A stretch of DNA of 45,265 nucleotides from Streptococcus pseudopneumoniae ATCC BAA-960 = CCUG 49455 (lineage in GTDB: Bacteria > Bacillota > Bacilli > Lactobacillales > Streptococcaceae), in NCBI RefSeq assembly GCF_002087075.1, contig NZ_MWSM01000001.1, positions 1-45,265 of the forward strand, in the 5' to 3' direction. The position numbers and the translations under genes are program-made. The notes under the pieces were generated by a model. That model was not told the DNA's origin and ran no database searches. It saw nothing but the letters and a program-made list of their open reading frames with translations. Shown in pieces: positions 1-6,456 of this stretch (the first letter of the stretch is position 1; each line of letters begins with the position of its first letter).

Positions 1-30
1 CTTGTTATGACGCGCTTACGTTGAAGTCAG

Positions 31-262
31 CTAAGCTCGAGAAAGGACAAATTTCGTCCTTTCTTTTTTGATGTTCAGAGCGATAAAAATCCGTTTTTTG
101 AAGTTTTCAAAGTTCCGAAATCCAAAGGCATTTCGTTTGATAAGCTTAATGAGATTATTGGTTGCTTCTAATTTGGCGTTAGAATAGTGTAGTTGAAGGG
201 CGTTGATTTGTCTTTCAGAAAGATTGAGTTCGGCACAGGCTCGATTCTTTGTTTTCTTTCCT
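31..262 (-). pseudogene. ISL3-family (IS1167-like) transposase, C-terminal remnant
   Basis: Read on the minus strand, this stretch encodes an uninterrupted C-terminal peptide of an ISL3-type transposase: ELNLSERQINALQ, then HYSNAKLEATNNLIK, then KRNAFGFRNFENFKKR, ending ERTKFVLSRA and a TAG at 31-33. The SNAKLEATN and NAFGFRNF segments are typical of the IS1167/ISL3 C-terminus. Only about 75 of roughly 400 residues remain, and homology stops near 262, where an IS630 transposase begins on the opposite strand. It is therefore a dead fragment cut by a later insertion or recombination. The family call is from memory of the motif; the exact IS name was not checked. Confidence 0.8.
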
Positions 263-582
263 TTAGTACAGATTTTAAACAGCGAGCATTAGATTACATC
301 AAAGAGGGGCACAGCCATGTCGAGGCAGCCAAGGTTTTTGATGTCGGCGTCAGAACTCTCTTCACGTGGGAAAAGAACTTACGTGAACAAGGACACTTAG
401 AGAGGAAAAAGCGAGTCGTCAAAAACCGAAAGATTCCTTTAGAGGAATTGAAATCCTTTGTAGAGGCTCATCCAGATGCTTTTTTACGGGAAATTGCGGC
501 ACATTTTGATTGTGCTGTCCCTTCAGTATGGGCAGCTTTAAAGCAGATGAAGGTCACTTCAAAAAAAGATGACGAGCTTTAA
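193..582 (+). pseudogene. IS630-family transposase, N-terminal half (orfA), 5' end replaced
   Basis: From about codon 25 (position 265) this reads STDFKQRALDYIKEG and on through a helix-turn-helix region (VEAAKVFDVGVRTLFTWEK) followed by a second DNA-binding segment (LREIAAHFDCAVPSVWAALKQ), the usual N-terminal half of an IS630/Tc1-type transposase. The first 24 codons are antisense IS1167 sequence, so the native start (expected just before YSTDF) has been lost. The frame stops at 580-582, just after an A7 run (562-568 region), while the catalytic half continues in the +1 frame. No good ribosome-binding site precedes position 193. I regard it as a broken transposase gene; the downstream half is listed separately. 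Confidence 0.75.
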
Positions 583-1102
583 GGAACAAGACCCAGAGAA
601 AGTCGCTGAGTTTCTTGATATTTTGGATAACCTAAACGATTTACCAATCGTATATATTGATGAAACAGGAATCGACCGCTATCTCTATCGTCCTTATGCA
701 GGGGCTCCTAGAGGGGAGAAAGTCTATGAAAAGATTAGCGGACGTCGTTTTGAGCGAACTTCAATTGTTGCAGGACAAGTAGACGGAGAGTTTATAGCTC
801 CCATGATTTACAAGAACAGCAGGACAAGCGATTTCTTTGTGGAGTGGTTCAAAAGGCAACTCCTGTCTGCTTTGAAGACACCTCATGTTATTGTCATGGA
901 CAATGCTAGTTTTCATTCCAAGAACATTTTGGATGAACTCTGCATCCAAGATAAACACTTTTTCTTACCTCTACCGCCTTATTCACCAGATTTGAATCCT
1001 ATTGAGCAAGCTTGGGCTATCTTGAAAAAGAAAGGAACAGATTTATTAAGGGAAGTTCCAACTATTTTTGAATGTTTGGGACGCTTTTTTAAAACTAAAT
1101 AA
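569..1102 (+). pseudogene. IS630-family transposase, catalytic half (orfB, DDE domain)
   Basis: This 177-residue frame carries the complete DDE catalytic signature of IS630 transposases: YIDETGIDRYLYR (first Asp), VIVMDNASFHSKN (second Asp), and PPYSPDLNPIEQAWAILKKK (Glu). It overlaps the N-terminal half by 14 nt in another frame, with the shift at an A-rich run around 561-568. IS630 elements often split the transposase this way and express it by frameshifting or transcriptional slippage, so the second half need not be dead by itself. Because the first half has lost its native start, the pair is most likely inactive. The C-terminus (TIFECLGRFFKTK) looks close to natural. Confidence 0.78.
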
Positions 1103-1321
1103 CTGATATAAGTCCATAGACCCTATTAGAGGATGTTCTGGTGTCTTATTCACTTGTTTTTTTATAGTATTAGTAGATAGAATTAGCAAATAAAAAAGTA
1201 GTTCAAATGCCTGGAAGCAAAAAATCTCAACGATTCACTTAATATAGACTAAAGTTTAGAGTTTAAGGAAAGTAGGGCTAATATATTGTATGAAAAATAA
1301 GATTGTTTTTAAGCAAAACTC
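1103..1321. other. AT-rich spacer between IS630 remnant and lctO promoter
   Basis: Very AT-rich spacer with no convincing gene. It probably contains the right end of the IS630 element, but I could not define a terminal inverted repeat or target duplication by eye. Confidence 0.4.
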
Positions 1322-1350
1322 TTGAAAATGATTGAAAAAAGAGTTATTAT
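1322..1350 (+). promoter_or_regulatory. lctO promoter
   Basis: A -35 TTGAAA (1322-1327) and a -10 TATTAT (1345-1350) are separated by exactly 17 nt, upstream of the lctO ribosome-binding site. Confidence 0.6.
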
Positions 1351-1365
1351 AGATGTATAGTAAAA

Positions 1366-1379
1366 AGCAAACGCTTACT
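1366..1379. promoter_or_regulatory. cre-like site (CcpA) in lctO leader
   Basis: AGCAAACGCTTACT, whose reverse complement matches the catabolite-responsive consensus TGWAARCGYTWNCA at 12 of 14 positions. It lies about 15 nt after the -10, over the expected transcription start, where CcpA binding would repress. CcpA control of lactate oxidase is an inference here. Confidence 0.55.
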
Positions 1380-1398
1380 TAATCAAGGAGGACAGTTT

Positions 1399-2535
1399 AT
1401 GTCATACAAAACAAGCAATGCAGAAGGTCATGTAGATTTCATCAATACCTATGATTTGGAGCCAATGGCGCAACAAGTGATCCCTAAAGCATCATTTGGT
1501 TATATCGCTAGCGGGGCGGAAGATACTTTCACTTTAAGAGAGAATATCCGTGCCTTTAACCACAAACTCATCGTTCCACATACGCTTTGTAATGTTGAAA
1601 ATCCAAGTACAGAGATTGAATTTGCAGGTGAAAAATTGTCTTCACCAATCATTATGGCGCCTGTTGCGGCTCATAAATTGGCAAACGAACAAGGTGAAGT
1701 AGCGACTGCGCGTGGTGTGCATGAGTTCGGTTCTCTTTATACAACCAGCTCTTACTCTACCGTTGACCTTCCAGAGATTTCTGAAGCCCTTCAAGGGACA
1801 CCTCATTGGTTCCAATTTTATTTTAGTAAAGATGATGGTATCAACCGCCACATCATGGACCGTGTGAAGGCTGAAGGCTACAAAGCGATTGTCTTGACGG
1901 CAGATGCTACTGTAGGGGGTAATCGTGAGGTTGATAAGCGTAATGGGTTTGTCTTCCCAGTTGGCATGCCGATTGTTGAAGAATACCTGCCAGAAGGTGC
2001 TGGTAAATCAATGGACTTTGTTTACAAATCAGCTAAACAACGCTTGTCTCCACGCGATGTAGAATTTATCGCTGAATACTCTGGTCTTCCTGTGTATGTC
2101 AAGGGACCACAATGCCGTGAGGACGTTGAGCGTTCGCTTGCTGCGGGAGCTTCTGGTATCTGGGTCACCAACCACGGTGGTCGTCAAATCGACGGTGGAC
2201 CAGCTGCTTTTGACTCGCTTCAAGAAGTGGCAGAAGCAGTTGATAGACGTGTGCCAATTGTCTTTGACTCTGGTGTTCGTCGTGGTCAACACGTCTTTAA
2301 AGCCTTGGCTTCAGGAGCAGACTTGGTAGCTATTGGTCGCCCTGCTATTTATGGTTTGGCTCTTGGTGGTAGTGTTGGTGTGCGTCAAGTCTTTGAACAC
2401 TTGAATGCGGAATTGAAGACAGTTATGCAATTGTCTGGAACTCAGACCATTGAAGATGTCAAACACTTCAAACTTCGTCACAACCCATACAACCCAACCT
2501 TCCCAGTTGACCCTCGTGACTTAAAATTGTATTGA
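1399..2535 (+). CDS. lctO: L-lactate oxidase
   Basis: FMN-dependent alpha-hydroxy-acid oxidase (378 aa, normal family length) that oxidises L-lactate with O2 to pyruvate and H2O2 in the cytosol. Visible family marks are the N-terminal ASFGYIASGAEDTFTLREN flavin-site segment (residues 31-49), IVLTADATVGGNREVD (165-179), the FMN lysine in PVYVKG (Lys235), the catalytic-base segment WVTNHGGRQIDGGPAA (His259) and the C-terminal phosphate-binding VFDSGVRRG and AIGRP motifs. The start is fixed by a strong AAGGAGG seven bases upstream. It is monocistronic, with its own promoter, a cre-like site and a terminator. With spxB further on, it closes a lactate-pyruvate-acetyl phosphate route yielding two H2O2. 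Confidence 0.95.
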   Translation: MSYKTSNAEGHVDFINTYDLEPMAQQVIPKASFGYIASGAEDTFTLRENIRAFNHKLIVPHTLCNVENPSTEIEFAGEKLSSPIIMAPVAAHKLANEQGEVATARGVHEFGSLYTTSSYSTVDLPEISEALQGTPHWFQFYFSKDDGINRHIMDRVKAEGYKAIVLTADATVGGNREVDKRNGFVFPVGMPIVEEYLPEGAGKSMDFVYKSAKQRLSPRDVEFIAEYSGLPVYVKGPQCREDVERSLAAGASGIWVTNHGGRQIDGGPAAFDSLQEVAEAVDRRVPIVFDSGVRRGQHVFKALASGADLVAIGRPAIYGLALGGSVGVRQVFEHLNAELKTVMQLSGTQTIEDVKHFKLRHNPYNPTFPVDPRDLKLY

Positions 2536-2547
2536 TAAAAGAGATTG

Positions 2548-2572
2548 CCTCCACTGAATGTGGAGGTTTTTC
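2548..2572 (+). terminator. lctO terminator
   Basis: Seven-base stem CCTCCAC/GTGGAGG with a five-base loop, followed by a T run; it lies 12 nt after the lctO stop. Confidence 0.85.
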
Positions 2573-2656
2573 TTCGTGTATTGGAAGAATAAATCGCTAT
2601 CAAAAACTATATAAAGATATTTTTCGGTCAAATATCTTGCTAGGGCTTTCAATTTC

Positions 2657-2665
2657 TGTTATAAT
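2657..2665 (+). promoter_or_regulatory. Extended -10 promoter of TPP leader 1
   Basis: TGTTATAAT, a TGn-extended -10, 24 nt upstream of the first TPP aptamer. Confidence 0.7.
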
Positions 2666-2688
2666 GGTCTAGTAATTAAATAATAAAG

Positions 2689-2760
2689 ACATTTGGGGTG
2701 CTTTAGGCTGAGATGATACCCATTGAACCTGATACAGTTAAGACTGGCGAAGGGAAATGT
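2689..2760 (+). ncRNA. TPP riboswitch 1 (thi box)
   Basis: Carries the conserved TPP-aptamer blocks in order: GGGGTGC, GGCTGAGATGATACCC, GAACCTGATACAG, and CTGGCGAAGGGA, closed by a P1 helix ACATTT/AAATGT. It is followed at 2809 by an intrinsic terminator, so the usual logic would be TPP-induced transcription termination before tenA-thiM-thiE. A 90-base block of this leader is identical to the one at 5537-5626. Confidence 0.95.
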
Positions 2761-2808
2761 GAACAGTTTTTTTCGTATGGTGAAATGAACGGTCTAATCT
2801 TGTAAGTC

Positions 2809-2842
2809 AACTCTAATTCTTGATTGTAATTGGAGTTTTTTT
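2809..2842 (+). terminator. Riboswitch-controlled terminator 1
   Basis: Ten-base stem AACTCTAATT/AATTGGAGTT (one U-G pair) followed by seven T, 49 nt after the aptamer and about 150 nt before tenA. It is the likely expression platform of TPP riboswitch 1. Confidence 0.8.
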
Positions 2843-2989
2843 GTTTATATAAAACTGGGTAGGCTTGTTTAGGTAGCTCTCTGCAAATGCCCTCGATGTT
2901 CTTTAAAAGGATCAAGTGGAATTACGATTTTACTTGGTATTTCTTGGTGTTTTATTAATTACTAACAAGTAAAGAGAGGAGAAGTAAAT

Positions 2990-3658
2990 ATGGAAACACA
3001 GGTTTATACATTTCAGCCAGGTTTGACTGTTGGAGAATTATTAAAAAGCAGTCAGAAGGATTGGCAGGCTGCAATCAATCATCGTTTTGTTAAGGAACTT
3101 TTTGCAGGGACAATTGAGAATAAGGCCTTAAAAGACTACCTGATTCAAGATTATCACTTCTTTGATGCCTTCTTATCCATGTTGGGTTCCTGCGTAGCCC
3201 ACGCAGACCAGCTTGAATCCAAGCTTCGTTTTGCCAAACAACTAGGCTTTCTTGAAGCAGATGAAGACGGTTATTTCCAAAAGGCTTTCAAAGAGTTAAA
3301 CGTATCTGAGAATGACTATCTAGAAGTGAGCTTGCACCCTGTAACAAAAGCCTTTCAGGATCTAATGTACTCGGCAGTGGCTTCATCAGATTATGCCCAT
3401 CTTTTGGTCATGCTGGTCATTGCAGAAGGACTCTATTTAGACTGGGGTTCTAAAGCTTTGGCTCTTCCTGAAGCCTATATTCATTCGGAATGGATCAATC
3501 TCCACAGAGGTCCTTTCTTTGCAGAGTGGGTTCAATTTCTGGTTGACGAACTCAATCGTGTCGGAAAAGGTCGAGAAGATTTGACAGAACTTCAGCAACG
3601 CTGGAATCAAGCGGTCGCTTTAGAATTAGCCTTTTTTGATATTGGTTATGATGCCTAG
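2990..3658 (+). CDS. tenA: TenA-family thiaminase II, E-type
   Basis: TenA/thiaminase II family protein (222 aa) acting in salvage of thiamine pyrimidine from degraded thiamine. It has the family's pyrimidine-binding segment LIQDYHFFDAF (Asp54), but where C-type TenA carries the catalytic Cys (LLPC) this protein reads LVIAEGLYLDWG, with Glu146 in that region. That places it in the TenA_E subgroup, unlike the second TenA of this window (Cys135). Substrate preference of E-type enzymes differs from classic thiaminase II, so exact chemistry is uncertain. The start is supported by AGGAGAAG upstream. It is first gene after TPP riboswitch 1; a BOX element separates it from thiM. Confidence 0.88.
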   Translation: METQVYTFQPGLTVGELLKSSQKDWQAAINHRFVKELFAGTIENKALKDYLIQDYHFFDAFLSMLGSCVAHADQLESKLRFAKQLGFLEADEDGYFQKAFKELNVSENDYLEVSLHPVTKAFQDLMYSAVASSDYAHLLVMLVIAEGLYLDWGSKALALPEAYIHSEWINLHRGPFFAEWVQFLVDELNRVGKGREDLTELQQRWNQAVALELAFFDIGYDA

Positions 3659-3693
3659 AGAAGGCTCATGATATTTACAAATTTGATGAGTTA

Positions 3694-3830
3694 ATACTCT
3701 TCGAAAATCTCTTCAAACCACGTCAGCTTCACCTTGCCGTAGGTATGGTGTTCTATCTGCAACCTCAAAGCAGTGCTTTGAGCAACCTGCGGTTAGCTTC
3801 CTAGTTTGTTCTTTGATTTTCATTGAGTAT
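3694..3830 (+). repeat. BOX element (boxA-first orientation)
   Basis: Begins ATACTCTTCGAAAATC, contains ACCACGTCAGCTTCACC and CTTGCCGTAG (the boxA segment targeted by the classic BOX-PCR primer), and ends CTTTGATTTTCATTGAGTAT. About 137 nt. It sits between tenA and thiM, inside the presumed operon. Confidence 0.85.
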
Positions 3831-3923
3831 AAATCATTCAATGTAACTGAAAAATTTCTTAACGAAAGATAGAGATAAACCGAAATCAGTAGATCGTATA
3901 AAGTGAAAAGGAAGGAATTAAAT

Positions 3924-4706
3924 ATGACAAGTTTAAAATTATTAAAAGAAAAAGCACCATTGGTCATTTGCATCACCAATGATGTGGTAAAAAATTTCAC
4001 AGCAAATGGATTAGTAGCACTGGGTGCATCACCAGCCATGAGTGAGTTTCCTGAAGATTTAGAGGACTTATTAAAGTATGCTGGAGGTTTATTAATAAAC
4101 ATAGGAACATTGACAGATGAAAATTGGAAATTATACCAAGCTGCTCTGAAAATTGCAGAGAAATATAATGTCCCAGCAGTTTTAGATCCTGTAGCCTGTG
4201 GAGCAGGAGAATATAGAAAAAAAGTAGCAGATGATCTAATCAACAATTACAAACTAGCTGCGATTAGGGGGAATGCTGGCGAGATTGCTTCTTTAGTAGG
4301 GATAAATGTGGTATCTAAAGGAGTAGATAGTGCGGGAGTAGATAATATTGACGAAATTGCTCTAGCAGCAAATGAGAAGTTCAATATTCCAATAGTAGTA
4401 ACAGGTGAAGTGGATGCTATTGCGGTAAATGGAGAAGTGGTAACGATTCATAATGGTAGTGCCATGATGCCAAAAGTCATTGGGACAGGATGTTTATTAG
4501 GGGCAGTGGTAGCAAGCTTTATCGGACTAGAAAAAGGTCAAGAATTGAAATCATTAGAAACAGCAATGTTGGTTTACAATATCGCTGGAGAAATGGCAGA
4601 AAAACGTCCAAATGGACATCTTCCTGGAACATTTAAAGTTGAATTTATGAATGCCTTATACGAGATTTCAGATGAAGATGTAAAGAAATTCAAAAGAGTG
4701 AAGTAA
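3924..4706 (+). CDS. thiM: Hydroxyethylthiazole kinase (copy 1)
   Basis: Ribokinase-superfamily kinase (260 aa) that phosphorylates 4-methyl-5-(2-hydroxyethyl)thiazole (THZ) with ATP for thiamine salvage. Recognisable parts are the N-terminal [20 protein letters not shown] substrate segment, [10 protein letters not shown] (87-95), [10 protein letters not shown] (115-124) and the active-site [11 protein letters not shown] with Cys190, the residue found in Bacillus ThiM. I start at the ATG with GGAAGG upstream; an in-frame GTG seven codons earlier has no better support. It is followed after one base by thiE. The pair is visibly richer in AT than thiM/thiE copy 2, with more ATA, AGA and TTA codons, which hints at separate ancestry. 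Confidence 0.92.
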   Translation: MTSLKLLKEKAPLVICITNDVVKNFTANGLVALGASPAMSEFPEDLEDLLKYAGGLLINIGTLTDENWKLYQAALKIAEKYNVPAVLDPVACGAGEYRKKVADDLINNYKLAAIRGNAGEIASLVGINVVSKGVDSAGVDNIDEIALAANEKFNIPIVVTGEVDAIAVNGEVVTIHNGSAMMPKVIGTGCLLGAVVASFIGLEKGQELKSLETAMLVYNIAGEMAEKRPNGHLPGTFKVEFMNALYEISDEDVKKFKRVK

Positions 4707-4707
4707 A

Positions 4708-5337
4708 ATGTTTCATAAAGAATTACTAAAACTATATTTTATTTGTGGAACGGCTACTTGCCAAGGAAAAGATCTATATAGAGTCGTTGAGGAAGCCTTA
4801 AAAGGTGGTATAACCTTATTTCAATTTCGTGAAAAAGGTGAGGGAGCCTTAGAAGGTAAAGAAAAAGTCGAAGTAGCAATTAAACTACAGGATCTTTGTA
4901 AAAAATACAATGTTCCGTTTATTGTTAATGATGATATTGATTTGGCGATGGAAATTGACGCTGATGGCGTACATGTAGGACAAGATGACCTTGGAGTTGA
5001 TGAAATTAGAAAATTGATGCCAGCTAAAATAATTGGTCTTTCTATAAAAAACGAGAAAGAATTTCAACAATCAAAAGTTGAATATGTAGATTATGTGGGT
5101 GTTGGTCCTGTATTTGATACCCAGTCAAAGGATGATGCTGGAGGTGCTATAGGTTATGAAGGTCTTAAATTGATGAGAAAACTATTGCCACAAATGCCCT
5201 TAGTTGCAATTGGTGGGATACAGACGCAACATATTAAAGACATTATGAAGACTAATGTTGACGGTGTTTCAATCATTTCAGCAATATCGTATGCAAAAAA
5301 TATAGAAAAAACTGTTCGAGAAATGAGTGAACAATAG
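4708..5337 (+). CDS. thiE: Thiamine-phosphate synthase (copy 1)
   Basis: TIM-barrel enzyme (209 aa, normal length) that joins HMP pyrophosphate and thiazole phosphate to thiamine monophosphate. Seen are FQFREKGEGAL (pyrophosphate and pyrimidine pocket), PFIVNDDIDLAMEIDADGVHVGQDD (Mg-binding Asp residues), GVGPVFDTQSKDDAGG and the phosphate-binding VAIGGIQ. It begins one base after the thiM stop, so the two are translationally linked. Its sequence is clearly diverged from the second ThiE at 10520-11152. Confidence 0.92.
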   Translation: MFHKELLKLYFICGTATCQGKDLYRVVEEALKGGITLFQFREKGEGALEGKEKVEVAIKLQDLCKKYNVPFIVNDDIDLAMEIDADGVHVGQDDLGVDEIRKLMPAKIIGLSIKNEKEFQQSKVEYVDYVGVGPVFDTQSKDDAGGAIGYEGLKLMRKLLPQMPLVAIGGIQTQHIKDIMKTNVDGVSIISAISYAKNIEKTVREMSEQ

Positions 5338-5519
5338 GTATCTATCCTTGGATTCTAAGTAAGTGGAAGTTTTCCTTTTCTAAAAAGATATGTCCAGATT
5401 CAGCTTGAATGGCTAATTCATCAAACAGGTCATTTGTTTTTTGCAAAAGAAAGATCTGCTGTCTTTGTGAGTGCAAGGCTGTATTTCCAGTTCAATTTCT
5501 CGAACTAGTATAAAATGTG
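5338..5519. other. Spacer with antisense coding-like remnant
   Basis: No gene on the plus strand. On the minus strand, a frame ending at a TAG (5342-5344) reads about 47 residues (QQIFLLQKTNDLFDELAIQ, then SGHIFLEKENFHLLRIQG) and a neighbouring frame reads REIELEIQ just upstream, as if one gene had been frameshifted and truncated. I do not recognise the family. Confidence 0.35.
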
Positions 5520-5528
5520 TGTTATAAT
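5520..5528 (+). promoter_or_regulatory. Extended -10 promoter of TPP leader 2
   Basis: TGTTATAAT, the same TGn-extended -10 as in leader 1, at the same distance from the aptamer. Confidence 0.7.
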
Positions 5529-5551
5529 AATCATACAATTAAATAATAAAG

Positions 5552-5623
5552 ACATTTGGGGTGCTTTAGGCTGAGATGATACCCATTGAACCTGATACAG
5601 TTAAGACTGGCGAAGGGAAATGT
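5552..5623 (+). ncRNA. TPP riboswitch 2 (thi box)
   Basis: Identical aptamer to riboswitch 1: GGGGTGC, GGCTGAGATGATACCC, GAACCTGATACAG, CTGGCGAAGGGA and the ACATTT/AAATGT P1 helix. It precedes the ykoEDC-tenA-thiW-thiM-thiE operon. Expected to turn that operon off when TPP is plentiful. Confidence 0.95.
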
Positions 5624-5672
5624 GAAATGTTTTTTTCGTATGTCGAAAAGAACGGTCTAATCTTGTAAGCTG

Positions 5673-5706
5673 AACTCTAATTCGTATCTGTAATTAGAGT
5701 TTTTTC
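5673..5706 (+). terminator. Riboswitch-controlled terminator 2
   Basis: Ten-base stem AACTCTAATT/AATTAGAGTT (one U-G-free mismatch-free pairing except the central loop GCG-side) followed by a T run, 49 nt after the aptamer. It is the expression platform of riboswitch 2 by position and by analogy to leader 1. Confidence 0.78.
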
Positions 5707-5730
5707 TTTTACGAAACTGGATGAAGATGA

Positions 5731-5836
5731 TATAGTAGATTGAAATAAGATGCGAACAAATCAATTAGAAAATTCAAATTAATTTCTAGAAATATTTTAG
5801 CATTCTTGTGTACTGTTCTAAATTCAATCTGCTATA
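5731..5836. repeat. RUP element (repeat unit of pneumococcus)
   Basis: About 106 nt bounded by inverted ends TATAGTAGATTGA and TCAATCTGCTATA, flanked by TA, with the interior ATTAATTTCTAGAAATATT typical of RUP. RUPs are thought to be non-autonomous elements moved by IS630-Spn1 transposase. This copy sits in the leader of ykoE, between the riboswitch terminator and the ribosome-binding site. Confidence 0.75.
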
Positions 5837-5895
5837 CAAAGTATTTAGGTCGGTCTTCTTGAGTGCCCCACTTTTCTTTAAAAAAGGAGTTTTTT

Positions 5896-6456
5896 ATGTT
5901 GAAAAAATGGCAGTTAAAAGATGTTATCTTGCTTGCTTTCTTGTCTATCTTTTTTGGTGGGGTTTTCGTTGGTTCAGGATATGTGTATAATATTCTCAGC
6001 CTACTCTTAACACCTCTTGGTTTGCAGGCCTTTGCCAATGAAATCCTCTTCGGTCTCTGGTGTATGGCTGCGCCCATTGCTGCCATCTTTGTTCCGAGAG
6101 TCGGAAGTGCAACGATTGGAGAAGTACTAGCTGCGCTTGCTGAAGTCCTTTATGGTAGCCAATTCGGTCTAGGCGCTCTTTTGTCTGGCTTGGTTCAAGG
6201 TTTGGGAAGTGAACTTGGTTTTATCGTAACCAAGAATCGCTATGAGAGTTGGCTCTCTCTAACTGCCAATAGTATTGGGATTACGCTTGTTAGCTTTGTC
6301 TATGAATACATTAAGTTAGGTTACTACGCCTTTTCCCTTCCGTTTGTCCTTTCCTTGCTTGTGGTACGTTTTATTTCTGTTTATTTCTTCTGTACCATCT
6401 TGGTTCGTGCCATTGTCAAACTCTATCATCAGTTTGCAACTGGAGGAAAAGCATAG
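5896..6456 (+). CDS. ykoE: Thiamine-precursor ECF transporter S component (YkoE)
   Basis: YkoE-family membrane protein (186 aa), the substrate-binding subunit of an ECF transporter predicted to import hydroxymethylpyrimidine or thiamine. It shows five to six hydrophobic segments, starting with DVILLAFLSIFFGGVFVGSG, and the LWCMAAPIAAIFVPRVGSA stretch of the family. I chose the ATG at 5896, which follows AAAAAGGAG at correct spacing, rather than an in-frame ATG eleven codons upstream with no site. It is the first gene after TPP riboswitch 2, and its stop abuts the ykoD start without a gap. The order ykoE-ykoD-ykoC is the classic TPP-regulated arrangement of Firmicutes. Confidence 0.88.
   Translation: MLKKWQLKDVILLAFLSIFFGGVFVGSGYVYNILSLLLTPLGLQAFANEILFGLWCMAAPIAAIFVPRVGSATIGEVLAALAEVLYGSQFGLGALLSGLVQGLGSELGFIVTKNRYESWLSLTANSIGITLVSFVYEYIKLGYYAFSLPFVLSLLVVRFISVYFFCTILVRAIVKLYHQFATGGKA

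Noticed and set aside
3903..3923. GTG start adding seven residues to ThiM copy 1
   Set aside because: The ATG at 3924 has a better placed GGAAGG and fits the family N-terminus.
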